Source of the DNA: Mesorhizobium sp. M2A.F.Ca.ET.046.03.2.1
Lineage (GTDB): Bacteria > Pseudomonadota > Alphaproteobacteria > Rhizobiales > Rhizobiaceae
Direction of reading: 5' to 3'
NCBI RefSeq assembly: GCF_003952425.1
Contig: NZ_CP034449.1
Coordinates: 6,560,001 to 6,624,000, forward strand
DNA: 64,000 nt
Below the pieces are notes generated by a model, which ran no database searches, was not told the origin of the DNA, and saw nothing but the letters and a program-made list of their open reading frames with translations. Shown here piece after piece: positions 19,484 through 30,534 of this stretch (positions are counted from its first letter, which is position 1; each line of letters starts with the position of its first letter). Position numbers and translations under genes: made by a program.

Positions 19484-20616
19484 TTGCGGTCTCCTTCTGC
19501 TTCATCGCCTGAGCCGGGCGAAGTCTCCTTCCAGGCCGGCATCAGGACGCGGAACGTGGTGCCCCGCGCGGTCGAATCGCATTCGATGATGCCACCATGC
19601 TCGCCGACGATCTTGGCGACCAGCGCGAGCCCGAGGCCGGAACCATTCGGCTTGGTGGTGATGAACGGATCAAACAGGATCGGCAGGATGTCTTCCGATA
19701 CGCCGGGACCGTTGTCATGCACGCAGAATTCCAGCGGTAGCGAGACGCGGTCCTGCGTTCCAGGCACCGAAACGCGGATGCCCGGACGGAAAGCCGTCGA
19801 CAGCACGATCTCCCCCTGCGGATCCGATCCGATCGCTTCGGCAGCATTCTTGACCAGGTTGAGGAAGACCTGGATCAGCTGGTCACGGTTGGCGAAGACC
19901 GGAGGCAGTGATGGATCATATTCCTCCAAGATCTTGATTCGCCTAGCAAAACCGTTCTTAGCGATCGCCTTCACGTGGTCGAGAACGACGTGAATGTTGA
20001 CGGGATAGCGCTCGATCGGCCGCTCGTCGGAAAACACTTCCATACGGTCGACCAGCGAGACGATGCGGTCGGTTTCGTCCGTGATCAGGCGGGTGAGCGC
20101 CCGGTCCTCGTCGGAAGCCGAGAGTTCGAGCAACTGGGCCGCGCCCCTGATGCCGGAGAGCGGGTTCTTGATCTCGTGCGCCAGCATGGCGGCCAGGCCG
20201 GTGACGGAGCGCGCAGCACCGCGATGCGTCATCTGGCGGTCGATCTTGTCGGCCATCGACCGTTCCTGGAACATCACGACGACGGAACCCGGAAACTCCG
20301 GCACAGGAGCGACATAGAGATCGACCATCTTCTCGATGCCGAGGCGCGGCGACGAGACGTCGACGCGGTATTCGTTGACCGGCGCACGGCGCTCGCGCAC
20401 CTGGTCGACCAGCGTCAGCAGCGGGCTTCCGAAGGGCACCAGCTTGGACAGCGTGTTGCGGGCAAGCATGGTCGCGCTGGAGCGGAAGAAATCCTCGGCA
20501 TCCGCGTTGGCAAAAGTGATGAAGCCGTCGGGATCGACCATGATCACCGGGCGGCGGATGGTGTTGAGCACGATGTTGGCGGCGTCCGCCACCTGCTGCG
20601 GGGCATTGGCCTTCAT
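19480..20616 (-). CDS. ntrB: nitrogen regulation histidine kinase/phosphatase NtrB (NRII)
   Basis: A 378-residue soluble kinase with an N-terminal PAS domain (about 10-120), the H-box [20 protein letters not shown] with H147, and ATPase motifs [23 protein letters not shown] and GSGLGLALV. It phosphorylates or dephosphorylates NtrC according to PII (the glnB product at 57.6 kb). It lies between dusB and ntrC with 4-nt overlaps at both ends, so the three are one operon. Confidence 0.97.
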
Positions 20617-21641
20617 GCAGCGCTCCGCAGGCTGTCCAACGGCAAGCTGTCGGTGAATACGCGGCGCAATTCGGCGACGATCTCCGCCGGTTCGAACGAT
20701 GTGAGGATACGTTTGCGCTGCTCGGCGCGAACACCTGGAGCATGGCGGTCAAGATACCAGCCGAGATGCTTGCGCGCCTGGCGCAGGCCGCTTTCGACGC
20801 CGTAGAGCGCGAGCATGTCGTCGTAATGCGAGACGACGTAATCGGTTAACTCTTGCGGCGTCAGTGGAATGCCCTGTGTCTTTGCGCCGCCCGCGGCCGT
20901 CGCAATACCGCCGGCGATCCATGGCGCGCCATAATGCGCGCGGCCGATCATCACCGCGTCGGCGCCGGATTGATCGAGGATCGCCGCTGCTTCCTCAGGC
21001 GAGCCGACATCCCCGTTCGCCACCACGGGAATCGACACGGCTTGCTTGACGCGCGCGATGGCGCGCCAGTCGGCCCTGCCCTGGTAGAACTGACAGCGCG
21101 TGCGGCCATGCACGGTCACCATGCTGACGCCGGCCTGTTCGGCGCGCCGCGCCAGCATCGGAGCGTTGAGAGCGCTTTCGTCCCAGCCCAGCCGCATCTT
21201 GACCGTCACCGGCAGCGAGACGGCGCCGACCACCGCCTCGATCAGGGACAGTGCATGGTCGAGGTCGCGCATCAGCGCCGAACCGGCATAGCCGCCGGTC
21301 ACCTTCTTCGCCGGGCAGCCCATGTTGATGTCGATGATATCGGCGCCCTCGCCCGCCGCGATTCGCGCGCCCTCGCCCATATGGGCGGCCTCACGGCCGG
21401 CCAGCTGCACCATATGTACCGGCAGGCCGGAATGACGTATACGCAGGTCGCAGCCCGCCCTGCCCTTGGCCAGTTCGCCGCTCGCCACCATTTCCGACAC
21501 GACCAGCCCCGCGCCATGCGCGTGGGCGCGCTGCCGGAACGGCTCGTCGGTGATGCCCGACATCGGCGCGAGGAAAACCCGATTGCGGATTTTTACCCCG
21601 CCGACATCGAGTGGCGATGCCAATGTGGTCAGTTCAGCCAT
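20613..21641 (-). CDS. dusB: tRNA-dihydrouridine synthase DusB (NifR3)
   Basis: A 342-residue flavoprotein that reduces uridine in tRNA. The FMN barrel start is [15 protein letters not shown], the catalytic cysteine region NMGCPAKKV, and the RNA-binding signature [12 protein letters not shown]. The ATG at 21641 (MAELTTLAS) fits the family; an open extension to 21704 overlaps the promoter. It heads the dusB-ntrB-ntrC operon, the classic nifR3-ntrBC arrangement of alphaproteobacteria. Confidence 0.95.
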   Translation of the reverse strand: MAELTTLASPLDVGGVKIRNRVFLAPMSGITDEPFRQRAHAHGAGLVVSEMVASGELAKGRAGCDLRIRHSGLPVHMVQLAGREAAHMGEGARIAAGEGADIIDINMGCPAKKVTGGYAGSALMRDLDHALSLIEAVVGAVSLPVTVKMRLGWDESALNAPMLARRAEQAGVSMVTVHGRTRCQFYQGRADWRAIARVKQAVSIPVVANGDVGSPEEAAAILDQSGADAVMIGRAHYGAPWIAGGIATAAGGAKTQGIPLTPQELTDYVVSHYDDMLALYGVESGLRQARKHLGWYLDRHAPGVRAEQRKRILTSFEPAEIVAELRRVFTDSLPLDSLRSAA

Positions 21642-21675
21642 GCACAAAAACCAAGCATGTTCGATCGTTGCACAT

Positions 21676-21705
21676 TCTCTAGCCAGAAGTGTGGCGTTGT
21701 GCAAC
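21676..21705 (-). promoter_or_regulatory. promoter-like element before dusB-ntrBC
   Basis: On the - strand 21705-21690 reads GTTGCACAACGCCACA, ending 48 nt from the dusB start and nearly identical in sequence and distance to the element before ntrY. TTGCAC followed after 17 nt by TAGAGA (21681-21676) could form a sigma-70 type promoter. GTTGCAC also recurs inverted at 21667-21673. Role inferred. Confidence 0.42.
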
Positions 21706-21781
21706 GCGCAATGACGTCACATTAAGGCGCATTTTGGAAAATGCTGGCCTTCGGCCATCACCCCGACTAGGACCGATCGGA

Positions 21782-23011
21782 ATGAGCGAGGCAAGCGAAA
21801 AGCAAGCGGCGTCCCCAGGCGGCGGGATCGGAGTGGTGATCGTGGCCGCCGGCCGTGGCGCGCGCGCCGGTCAGGCCGACGGTCCGAAGCAATATCAGCG
21901 CATCGGCGGCCGTGCCGTTATCGCCCATACTCTGGATATCTTTCTTTCGCATCCGTTGATCGGCCCGGTTGTTGTCGCCATCCACGCCGACGATGCCGAG
22001 CTGTTGCAACGCGCCGCGGGGGCACACGCCGAACGTCTCATCACTGTTATCGGCGGCCCGTCGCGCCAGGCCTCCGTCCGGCTCGGCCTCCTCGCGCTAA
22101 GGGACCAGGCACCCGAAAAGGTGCTTGTGCATGACGCCGTGCGCCCGTTCGTCGATGCCGGGCTGATCGATCGCACCATCGAGGCCATCGGGGAGCGCCA
22201 CGGCGCCCTGCCGGCACTGCCCGTCGCCGATACGCTGAAGCGGGAATCGGCCACCGGCATGATCGACGAGACGGTGTCGAGGGCCGGCCTTCATGCGGCG
22301 CAGACGCCGCAGGGTTTTCCGTTCTGGCCGCTGCTTGCGGCGCATGAGAAGGCGCATCATCTGGGCAAGACGGAATTCACCGACGACGCGGCGATCGCCG
22401 AATGGGCGCAGATACCGATCAAGATCGTTCCCGGATCGCCAGACAACGTCAAACTCACCTGGGCAAGGGACATTGCATTGGCCGACGAGCGGCTCTCCAG
22501 CGCGCAGCACCGCTTCCCGGATATTCGCACCGGCAATGGCTACGACGTGCATGCGTTCGAGCCCGGCGACCATGTCACGCTCTGCGGCGTCGCCATTCCC
22601 TATGACCGCAAGCTCTCCGGCCATTCGGATGCCGATGTCGGGCTGCATGCGCTGACCGACGCGCTGCTTGCCACCTGCGGCGCCGGCGACATCGGCACGC
22701 ATTTCCCGCCATCGGACCCGCAATGGAAGGGTGCGGCCTCGAGGATCTTCGTCGAGCACGCGGCCAAGCTGGTGCGCGAGCGCGGCGGCCGCATCGCCAA
22801 TGCCGACATCACGCTGATCTGCGAGGCGCCGCGAGTCGGCCCGCATCGCGCCGCGATGACGCAGGCGCTTTCGGCCATGCTCGGCATTGCGCCCGAACGC
22901 ATTTCGATCAAGGCGACGACCAATGAGAAGCTTGGATTTGTCGGGCGCGGCGAAGGCATCGCGGCGATCGCCACGGCCAGCGTCGTATATCCGGGAGAGG
23001 TTCCGGCATGA
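21782..23011 (+). CDS. ispDF: bifunctional IspD/IspF isoprenoid synthesis enzyme
   Basis: A 409-residue fusion. IspD (about 1-235; [30 protein letters not shown]) makes CDP-methylerythritol. IspF (about 250-409; [49 protein letters not shown]) cyclises the phosphorylated product. Both serve the MEP pathway. The fusion is typical of alphaproteobacteria. The start at 21782 is preferred over an open extension to 21689 that has no family support. It overlaps the cinA-like gene by 4 nt. Confidence 0.96.
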   Translation: MSEASEKQAASPGGGIGVVIVAAGRGARAGQADGPKQYQRIGGRAVIAHTLDIFLSHPLIGPVVVAIHADDAELLQRAAGAHAERLITVIGGPSRQASVRLGLLALRDQAPEKVLVHDAVRPFVDAGLIDRTIEAIGERHGALPALPVADTLKRESATGMIDETVSRAGLHAAQTPQGFPFWPLLAAHEKAHHLGKTEFTDDAAIAEWAQIPIKIVPGSPDNVKLTWARDIALADERLSSAQHRFPDIRTGNGYDVHAFEPGDHVTLCGVAIPYDRKLSGHSDADVGLHALTDALLATCGAGDIGTHFPPSDPQWKGAASRIFVEHAAKLVRERGGRIANADITLICEAPRVGPHRAAMTQALSAMLGIAPERISIKATTNEKLGFVGRGEGIAAIATASVVYPGEVPA

Positions 23012-23496
23012 GCAACGCTGAACTTGCAAACGCCCTGCTCCAGGCCTGCCAGCAGCGCGGCATCATGCTGGCGACCGCCGAAAGCTGCACCGGCGGCCTG
23101 ATCATTGCCGCGCTGACCGACATTGCCGGATCGTCCGCCGTGGTCGATCGTGGCTTCATCACCTATTCCAACGAAGCCAAGATGGAGATGCTCGGTGTCT
23201 CCGCCGCCACGCTCGAGGCGCATGGCGCGGTCTCGCGCGAGACGGCGCTGGAGATGGCCGCGGGCGCGCTGGCGCATTCGCGGGCAAGCCTGTCGCTCGC
23301 CGTCACCGGCATTGCCGGTCCCAGCGGCGGCTCGGCGGACAAGCCGGTGGGCCTTGTCTGGTTCGGGATCGGATTGGCCGGACAGCCGGTTGTCGCCGAA
23401 CAGCAATTGTTCGGCCAGAAGGGCCGCGAATTCATCCGGCACGAGACGGTGCGTCACGCGCTGCAACTCGGGTTGCGGGCGCTCGGCGAAAGTTAG
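23008..23496 (+). CDS. pncC: nicotinamide-nucleotide amidohydrolase (CinA C-terminal domain, PncC)
   Basis: A 162-residue stand-alone CinA C-terminal domain. Key motifs are [11 protein letters not shown] (catalytic serine region), [19 protein letters not shown] and [11 protein letters not shown]. It deamidates NMN to NaMN in pyridine nucleotide salvage. The N-terminal competence/damage domain of full CinA is absent, as in many proteobacteria. It is coupled to ispDF by overlap and converges with the ratA stop (23493-23496). Confidence 0.93.
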   Translation: MSNAELANALLQACQQRGIMLATAESCTGGLIIAALTDIAGSSAVVDRGFITYSNEAKMEMLGVSAATLEAHGAVSRETALEMAAGALAHSRASLSLAVTGIAGPSGGSADKPVGLVWFGIGLAGQPVVAEQQLFGQKGREFIRHETVRHALQLGLRALGES

Positions 23497-23948
23497 GCCG
23501 GCTTCGCGCCATAGATGACATCGGCGCGCTTCTCGAAGGCTTCCGAGAACATGCGGAAGGCGCGGTCGAACATCGTGCCCATCAGCGCGCCGAGAATGCG
23601 GCTCTTGAATTCATAGTCGATGAAGAAATGCACCTCGCAGCCGCCATCGGCCGGGTCGAAGCGCCAGATGTTGCTGAGATATTTGAACGGGCCGTCGATG
23701 TATTTGACGTCGATGGCGTTGTCGTCGGGCTTCAGCAGCACCTGTGTCGTGAAGGTCTCGCGGATCGCCTTGTAGCCGATGCTCATGTCGGCAACCAGGA
23801 TGGTGCGGCCGTCCCGCTCCTTGCGCGAGCGCACGGTGAGCGATTCACAGAGCGGCAGGAATTGCGGGTAGGCCTCGATGTCCGCCACCAGCGCGAACAT
23901 TTCTTGCGGTGTATGCGCGACGCGGCGTGTCGCCTCGAATTTCGGCAT
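23493..23948 (-). CDS. COQ10/RatA family START-domain protein
   Basis: A 151-residue polyketide-cyclase/START-like protein (FEATRRVAHTPQEMFALVADIEAYPQFLPLC, NIWRFDPADGGCEVHFFIDYEFKS). Relatives bind ubiquinone (COQ10) or act on the 50S subunit (RatA); I cannot choose from the sequence. It starts 6 nt after the lipA stop and is clearly co-transcribed with it, a pairing seen across Rhizobiales. Confidence 0.87.
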   Translation of the reverse strand: MPKFEATRRVAHTPQEMFALVADIEAYPQFLPLCESLTVRSRKERDGRTILVADMSIGYKAIRETFTTQVLLKPDDNAIDVKYIDGPFKYLSNIWRFDPADGGCEVHFFIDYEFKSRILGALMGTMFDRAFRMFSEAFEKRADVIYGAKPA

Positions 23949-23954
23949 TGAAAG

Positions 23955-24920
23955 TCAGCTGGCCTTCGCGAGCTGCGCCTCGCGCGCCGCGCGCAGCCTG
24001 GCGAAATCCTCGCCGGCATGGTGCGAGGAACGCGTCAGCGGGCTCGATGCCACGAGCAGGAAACCCTTGGTCTTGCCGATCGTCTCGTAGGACTTGAACT
24101 CGTCCGGCGGGATGAAGCGGATCACCGGATGGTGCTTCTTCGAGGGCTGCAGGTACTGGCCGATGGTCATGAAGTCGACATTGGCCGACCGCAGATCGTC
24201 CATCAGCTGCAGCACCTCGTTCCGCTCCTCGCCGAGGCCGACCATGATGCCGGATTTGGTGAAGATCGACGGGTCGAGTTCTTTCACGCGCTGGAGCAGC
24301 CGGATCGAATGGAAATAGCGGGCACCGGGCCGGACCGTTAGGTAGTTCGACGGCACGGTTTCGAGATTGTGGTTGAAGACGTCGGGCTTGGCGGCGACGA
24401 CGATCTCCAGCGCGCCGTCCTTGCGCAGGAAGTCGGGCGTCAGGATCTCGATCGTCGTCGACGGCGTCGCCGCGCGGATGGAGCGGATGACGTGGGCGAA
24501 ATGCTGCGCGCCGCCATCTGCAAGGTCGTCGCGATCGACCGAGGTGATGACGACGTGGCTCAGCCCCATCTGCTTGACGGCGTGTGCCACGCGCGCCGGT
24601 TCATCCGGATCGAGCGCGGTCGGGATGCCGGTCGCGACGTTGCAGAAGGCGCAGGCGCGCGTGCAGATCTCGCCCATGATCATGAAGGTGGCGTGCTTCT
24701 TGTCCCAGCATTCGCCGATATTCGGGCAGCCGGCCTCCTCGCACACCGTCACCAGCTTGTGCGACTTCACGATCTCGCGCGTCTCGGAATAGCCCTTGGA
24801 GACCGGGGCCTTGACGCGGATCCAGTCCGGCTTGCGCAGCACCTCCTGGTCGGGCCGGTGCGCCTTCTCGGGATGCCGCGGGCGCGGCCGGTTGGCGATC
24901 GTGTCTACGACTGTGACCAT
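23955..24920 (-). CDS. lipA: lipoyl synthase
   Basis: A 321-residue radical SAM enzyme that inserts two sulfurs into octanoyl groups on lipoyl domains. It has the auxiliary cluster motif [12 protein letters not shown], the radical SAM motif CTRACAFC, and the C-terminal [10 protein letters not shown] serine region. Its substrates, the lipoyl domains of PdhB and PdhC, are encoded 4-6 kb upstream on the same strand. The start at 24920 gives a normal length. Confidence 0.97.
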   Translation of the reverse strand: MVTVVDTIANRPRPRHPEKAHRPDQEVLRKPDWIRVKAPVSKGYSETREIVKSHKLVTVCEEAGCPNIGECWDKKHATFMIMGEICTRACAFCNVATGIPTALDPDEPARVAHAVKQMGLSHVVITSVDRDDLADGGAQHFAHVIRSIRAATPSTTIEILTPDFLRKDGALEIVVAAKPDVFNHNLETVPSNYLTVRPGARYFHSIRLLQRVKELDPSIFTKSGIMVGLGEERNEVLQLMDDLRSANVDFMTIGQYLQPSKKHHPVIRFIPPDEFKSYETIGKTKGFLLVASSPLTRSSHHAGEDFARLRAAREAQLAKAS

Positions 24921-24990
24921 CTCAAACCCTTCGCGGCCGCGATTTCGCCAGCCGCTTGTCTTTCGTCATCTAGGACTTTTCGCGGCAAAG

Positions 24991-25023
24991 AAAAAGGCCG
25001 GGGCAGCGCATGCCGCCACGGCC
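24991..25023 (-). terminator. rho-independent terminator of the GlsB-like gene
   Basis: On the - strand an approximately 12-bp stem (GGCCG, one mismatch, GGC, G-T, GC) with the loop ATGC is followed by five T. It separates the GlsB-like gene from lipA, so lipA probably has its own promoter in 24921-24990. Confidence 0.8.
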
Positions 25024-25066
25024 GTTTTCGCATAGCAGGCTTCGTTCAGCGACGCATTCGCGCGCC

Positions 25067-25324
25067 TTACCGGCGAACGAGCCGGCCAACAAAGATCAGC
25101 AGGCAGGCCCCGATGAAGCCGGTGATCAGATAGGCGACCCAGCCGACGCCGAACGACTGGATGTTGAGAGCCTGCAGGATCGCGTTCAGCACGATCGCGC
25201 CGACGATGCCCATGATGATGTTCATGAAGATGCCGGTGTTGCTCTTCATGACCATCTCGGCGAGCCAGCCCGCCAAGCCGCCGACGATGATGGCTGCGAT
25301 CCAGCCGACGCCATTCAAATGCAT
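25067..25324 (-). CDS. GlsB/YeaQ/YmgE family small membrane protein
   Basis: An 85-residue protein of three hydrophobic helices with glycine zippers (GWIAAIIVGGLAGWLAEM, MGIVGAIVLNAIL, ITGFIGACLLIFVG), the pattern of the transglycosylase-associated/GlsB family, often stress-induced. The ATG at 25324 has GAGGAGG 9 nt upstream. Molecular function is unknown for the family. Confidence 0.9.
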   Translation of the reverse strand: MHLNGVGWIAAIIVGGLAGWLAEMVMKSNTGIFMNIIMGIVGAIVLNAILQALNIQSFGVGWVAYLITGFIGACLLIFVGRLVRR

Positions 25325-25434
25325 GTGCCAGTTCCTCCTCGATCAGGTGAAAATGCATCCGGATACGAACCGCCTTGCCGTCAGCTATCTCCGGCTGCCG
25401 CGTGTGAGTCTCGCCTGACCAATCTAGCACGGAT

Positions 25435-25503
25435 CGGCCGTCTATCACCGATCGGCGATCTATCACCGATTGGTGATCTGTCGCCGGGCGGTGATTTGTC
25501 ATG
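25435..25503. repeat. 18-bp imperfect tandem repeat after lpdA
   Basis: About 3.8 units of 18 bp: CGGCCGTCTATCACCGAT (25435-25452), CGGCGATCTATCACCGAT (25453-25470), TGGTGATCTGTCGCCGGG (25471-25488) and a partial CGGTGATTTGTCATG from 25489. The last unit runs into the lpdA stop codon (25499-25501). The core GATCGGCGATCTATCACCGAT is also partly self-complementary. Origin is probably replication slippage. Confidence 0.75.
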
Positions 25504-26947
25504 CGTTCAAAGCGCGGCCATAGGCGTCGAGCACGCTCTCCTTCATCATCTCCGACAGCGTCGGATGCGGGAAGATCGTGTGCATCAGCTCTTCCTCGGT
25601 CGTCTCCAGGTTCATCGCCACCACAAAACCCTGGATGAGCTCTGTCACTTCGGCGCCGACCATATGGGCGCCGAGAAGCTGCCCGGTCTTCTTGTCGAAG
25701 ATGGTCTTGACGAAACCCTGGTCCTCGCCCAGCGCGATGGCCTTGCCATTGGCGCTGAAGGGGAAGCGGCCGACGCGGATGTCCTTGCCTTCCGCCTTGG
25801 CCTTCGCCTCGGTCAGGCCGACCGACGCGACCTGCGGGCTGCAATAGGTGCAGCCGGGGATCTTCAGCTTGTCGATGGCGTGCACGCCCGGGAAGTTGGC
25901 GATCTTCTCGATGCAGACGACGCCTTCATGCTCTGCCTTGTGGGCGAGCATCGGCGGGCCGGCGACGTCGCCGATGGCGTAGATGCCGGGCACATTGGTC
26001 TTGCCGTAACCGTCGACGACGATGCAGCCGCGATCGGTCTTCACGCCGAGCGTCTCGAGACCGAGATTCTCGATGTTGCCCTGCACGCCGACGGCAGAGA
26101 TCATGCGGTCGGCGGTGATCTTCTCCACCTTGCCGTCCTTCATCTCGACATGCGCGGTGACCGAATTGGCGCCCTTATCGACCTTGGTCACCTTGGCTTC
26201 GAGGATGATCTTCATCCCCTGCTTCTCAAACTGTTTTTGCGCGAATTTCGAGACTTCGGCGTCCTCAACCGGCATCACCGCGGGCAGCAGCTCGACCACC
26301 GTCACGTCCGCGCCCATGGTGCGGTAGAAGGAGGCGAACTCGATGCCGATGGCGCCCGAGCCCATCACCAGCAGCGACTTCGGCATCTCTTTCGGCACCA
26401 TCGCCTCGAAATAGGTCCAGATCAGCTTGCCGTCCGGCTCGATGCCGGGCAGCGCGCGCGGCCGGGCGCCGGTCGCGAGAATGATGTGCTTGGCGGTGTA
26501 GGTGCCCTCGCCCTTGACGCCTTTCGGCACCGGCGGCTGCGGTTCCATCGCCTTCTTGGCGGTCTTCGAGACGACGACTTCGCCGGGCTTGGAGAGCTTC
26601 GCCTCGCCCCAGATGACGTCGACCTTGTTCTTCTTCATCAAGAAGCCGACGCCGCTGTTCAGCCTGAGCGACACTTTTCGCGAACGGTCGACCACGGCGG
26701 CCGGGTCGGGGCTGACCTTGCCGCCCTCGAGCTTAAGGCCGTAGTCCTTCAGGTGATCCGAATAATGCATGATCTCGGCCGAGCGCAGCAGCGCCTTGGT
26801 CGGGATGCAGCCCCAGTTGAGGCAGATGCCACCCAGATGCTCGCGCTCGACGATCGCCGTCTTGAAGCCGAGCTGGGCGGAACGCACCGCCGTGACATAG
26901 CCGCCGGGGCCTGAGCCGATGATGATGACGTCGTAGGATTCAGCCAC
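25499..26947 (-). CDS. lpdA: dihydrolipoyl dehydrogenase (E3)
   Basis: A 482-residue flavoprotein that reoxidises the dihydrolipoyl groups of pyruvate dehydrogenase. It has the FAD motif IIGSGPGGY, redox disulfide C42/C47 in GGICLNWGCIPTK, NAD motif VMGSGAIGIEFAS, and the C-terminal catalytic HPTLSEMM. The frame begins with GTG at 26947 (GTG GCT GAA), with AGGA upstream. It is part of the pdh cluster, separated from pdhC by the SGNH hydrolase. A stretch of Lys/Pro-rich insertion at 130-150 is common in PDH-linked alphaproteobacterial E3. Confidence 0.95.
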   Translation of the reverse strand: MAESYDVIIIGSGPGGYVTAVRSAQLGFKTAIVEREHLGGICLNWGCIPTKALLRSAEIMHYSDHLKDYGLKLEGGKVSPDPAAVVDRSRKVSLRLNSGVGFLMKKNKVDVIWGEAKLSKPGEVVVSKTAKKAMEPQPPVPKGVKGEGTYTAKHIILATGARPRALPGIEPDGKLIWTYFEAMVPKEMPKSLLVMGSGAIGIEFASFYRTMGADVTVVELLPAVMPVEDAEVSKFAQKQFEKQGMKIILEAKVTKVDKGANSVTAHVEMKDGKVEKITADRMISAVGVQGNIENLGLETLGVKTDRGCIVVDGYGKTNVPGIYAIGDVAGPPMLAHKAEHEGVVCIEKIANFPGVHAIDKLKIPGCTYCSPQVASVGLTEAKAKAEGKDIRVGRFPFSANGKAIALGEDQGFVKTIFDKKTGQLLGAHMVGAEVTELIQGFVVAMNLETTEEELMHTIFPHPTLSEMMKESVLDAYGRALNA

Positions 26948-26975
26948 GGGGTTTTCTTCCTGATCTTTCTGAAGG

Positions 26976-27614
26976 TTAGAATGAGAGCATCACGCGCACG
27001 AGCGGCGCCAGCGCCTTGCCGATGTTGCGCGTGTTCTCGGCATCGAGGTGGACGCCGTCGAGCGGCGTGGTGACGGCCACCGTGCCGGCGTCGAAGAAGC
27101 CGCAGCCGGCCTCGTCGGCCAGTGCTGAATATTGCGGCGCCAGACGCTTGGAAGCGTCGTCGCCGCCGGCGAACATTTCCTTGAATTCGGCATTGTCGGT
27201 GCGCGTCACCACCGGCGGCGCGACGATGAGGATCTGCGGTGCGGGCCAGTCGAACGGATAGTCATGGCCGCGCACGATGTCGATCAGGCGCTGGATGCCC
27301 TGTTTGGCTGCGACCGGATTGCCGTGGATCCATGGCTTCATGTCGTTGGCGCCAAGCATGATTATGATCAGGTCGAGCGGCGCATGGCTGGTCAGGATCG
27401 TCGGCAGCACACGGGCGCCATTGCGGTCCGCGCCGGCCAGATGGTCGTCGAAGGCCGTGGTGCGGCCGTTAAGGCCTTCGGCGATGACCTGGATGTCGTC
27501 GCCGAGCTCGGCCCCCAGCAAGCTCGGCCAGCGATCCTGGAGCGCATGGCGCCCGAGGCTGGCTGCGTCGTAGCCCCAGGTGAGAGAGTCGCCGTAGCAG
27601 AGAATCGTCTTCAT
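26976..27614 (-). CDS. SGNH/GDSL-family hydrolase
   Basis: A 212-residue esterase-like protein with all four blocks: GDSLTWG (Ser), GRTT, GAND (Asn) and DGVHLD (Asp/His). No signal peptide, so cytoplasmic. It resembles arylesterase/acetyl-xylan esterase-type SGNH proteins. Its place inside the pdh-lpd cluster is a conserved rhizobial arrangement, but the substrate is unknown. Confidence 0.88.
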   Translation of the reverse strand: MKTILCYGDSLTWGYDAASLGRHALQDRWPSLLGAELGDDIQVIAEGLNGRTTAFDDHLAGADRNGARVLPTILTSHAPLDLIIIMLGANDMKPWIHGNPVAAKQGIQRLIDIVRGHDYPFDWPAPQILIVAPPVVTRTDNAEFKEMFAGGDDASKRLAPQYSALADEAGCGFFDAGTVAVTTPLDGVHLDAENTRNIGKALAPLVRVMLSF

Positions 27615-27729
27615 GCTTTTGCCACACCCCTGCCGTCACCGGTCGACCAGGCCGCCAGCGCGCGATCCGCCCGACGGAAAGAACAAGGCGAAAGGCCGGT
27701 GAAGAATTTCCGCACCGCCTTTTCCCGTC

Positions 27730-29109
27730 CTACACCAGCATGCCCATCGGGTTTTCGATCATGCGCTTGAAGGCGCCGAGCAGTTCGGCGCCGAGCGCGC
27801 CGTCGACCGCGCGGTGGTCGGTCGAAAGCGTCACTGACATCACCGTGGCAATCTTGATCTCACCCTTCTTCACCACCGCACGCTCCTCGCCCGCGCCGAC
27901 CGCCAGGATCGTCGCATGCGGCGGGTTGATGACGGCGGCAAAGTCCTTGATGCCGAACATGCCGAGATTGGACACCGCCGTCGTGCCGCCCTGATACTCT
28001 TCCGGCTTCAGCTTGCGGCTCCTGGCACGGCTGGCCAAATCCTTCATCTCGTTGGAGATCACCGACAGCGTCTTTTCATCGGCATGCCGGATGATCGGCG
28101 TGATCAGGCCGCCGGGAATCGACACGGCGACGCCGACATCGGCGTGCTTGTGCTTGACCATGGCGTTCTCGGTCCAGGAGGCGTTCGCATCCGGCACCGC
28201 CATCAGCGCCATGGCCATCGCCTTGATCACCATATCATTGACGGAGAGCTTGTAGGCCGGAACCTCGCCCTTGTCGGTCTTCCTCATCGGGGCGGCGGCA
28301 TTGAGCTGCGTGCGCAGCGCCAAGAGCGCATCGAGCTCGCAGTCCAGCGTCAGATAGAAATGCGGGATGGTGGACTTCGCCTCGACCAGGCGGCGCGCGA
28401 TGGTCTTGCGCATGTTGTCATGCTGAACGAGCTCGTAGGAGCCTTCGGCGAACAGCTTCAGCACCTGGTCGTCCGACATCGGCTTGGGTGCCGGCGCCGG
28501 AGTCGCGCCAGGGGCGCCGGCCGGCGCTTTCGCGGCAGGCGCCGCCTTGGCGCCGCCGGAAGAGATCGCCGCTTCGACATCGGCCTTGACGACGCGGCCA
28601 TGCGGGCCGGTGCCGGTCACGGCGGAAACATCCACGCCCGCATCCTTGGCGATGCGGCGAGCCAGCGGCGACGCGAAGACGCGGTCGCCGGCGGCGTGGC
28701 CGTTGGCGACGGGAGCGGGCTCGGCCTTCGCCGGCGCAGGCGCCGCGGCCGCTGCTGCCGGCTTGGGTGCTTCCTTGGGGGCTTCGGCCTTCGGAGCGTC
28801 CGCCTTCGGCGCTTCGGCCTTTGGCGCGGCGCTGCCACCGCTCTTGGCCGCGGCGGCGGCATCCTCGCCCTCACCGGCCAGGATCGCGATCAGTGCGTTG
28901 ACCTTGACGCCTTCGGTGCCGGCCGGAACCACCAGCTTGGCGACCGTGCCTTCATCGACGGCCTCGACTTCCATCGTCGCCTTGTCGGTCTCGATCTCGG
29001 CGATCACGTCGCCGGGCGAAACCTTGTCGCCTTCCTTGACCAGCCATTTTGACAGGTTGCCCTCTTCCATGGTCGGAGAGAGCGCCGGCATGGTGATGTT
29101 GATTGGCAT
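27730..29109 (-). CDS. pdhC: pyruvate dehydrogenase E2, dihydrolipoyl acetyltransferase
   Basis: A 459-residue E2. One lipoyl domain (1-80, lipoyl-lysine K43 in TDKATMEVE), an Ala/Pro/Lys linker with repeated PKAEAPKA units (about 95-140), a subunit-binding domain (VFASPLARRIAKDAG), a second linker, and the acyltransferase domain ending in DHRAVDGALGAELL (HxxxDG). It transfers acetyl groups to CoA at the complex core. The start follows GGGAGGAC closely. It is 18 nt after pdhB. Confidence 0.96.
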   Translation of the reverse strand: MPINITMPALSPTMEEGNLSKWLVKEGDKVSPGDVIAEIETDKATMEVEAVDEGTVAKLVVPAGTEGVKVNALIAILAGEGEDAAAAAKSGGSAAPKAEAPKADAPKAEAPKEAPKPAAAAAAPAPAKAEPAPVANGHAAGDRVFASPLARRIAKDAGVDVSAVTGTGPHGRVVKADVEAAISSGGAKAAPAAKAPAGAPGATPAPAPKPMSDDQVLKLFAEGSYELVQHDNMRKTIARRLVEAKSTIPHFYLTLDCELDALLALRTQLNAAAPMRKTDKGEVPAYKLSVNDMVIKAMAMALMAVPDANASWTENAMVKHKHADVGVAVSIPGGLITPIIRHADEKTLSVISNEMKDLASRARSRKLKPEEYQGGTTAVSNLGMFGIKDFAAVINPPHATILAVGAGEERAVVKKGEIKIATVMSVTLSTDHRAVDGALGAELLGAFKRMIENPMGMLV

Positions 29110-29127
29110 GATGTCCTCCCGACCGGC

Positions 29128-30519
<1,392 letters not shown>

Positions 30520-30534
30520 GTCCTTGCCCTCCCC

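Noticed and set aside
21690..21710. sigma-54 site before dusB-ntrBC
   Set aside because: GG is present but GC is not at the required 10-nt spacing on either strand.
25435..25503. CRISPR-like array
   Set aside because: The 18-bp units are directly adjacent with no spacers, degenerate, and no cas genes are nearby.
25010..26914. 634-codon open frame on + across lpdA
   Set aside because: Antisense shadow of lpdA in high-GC DNA; no start signals or motifs.
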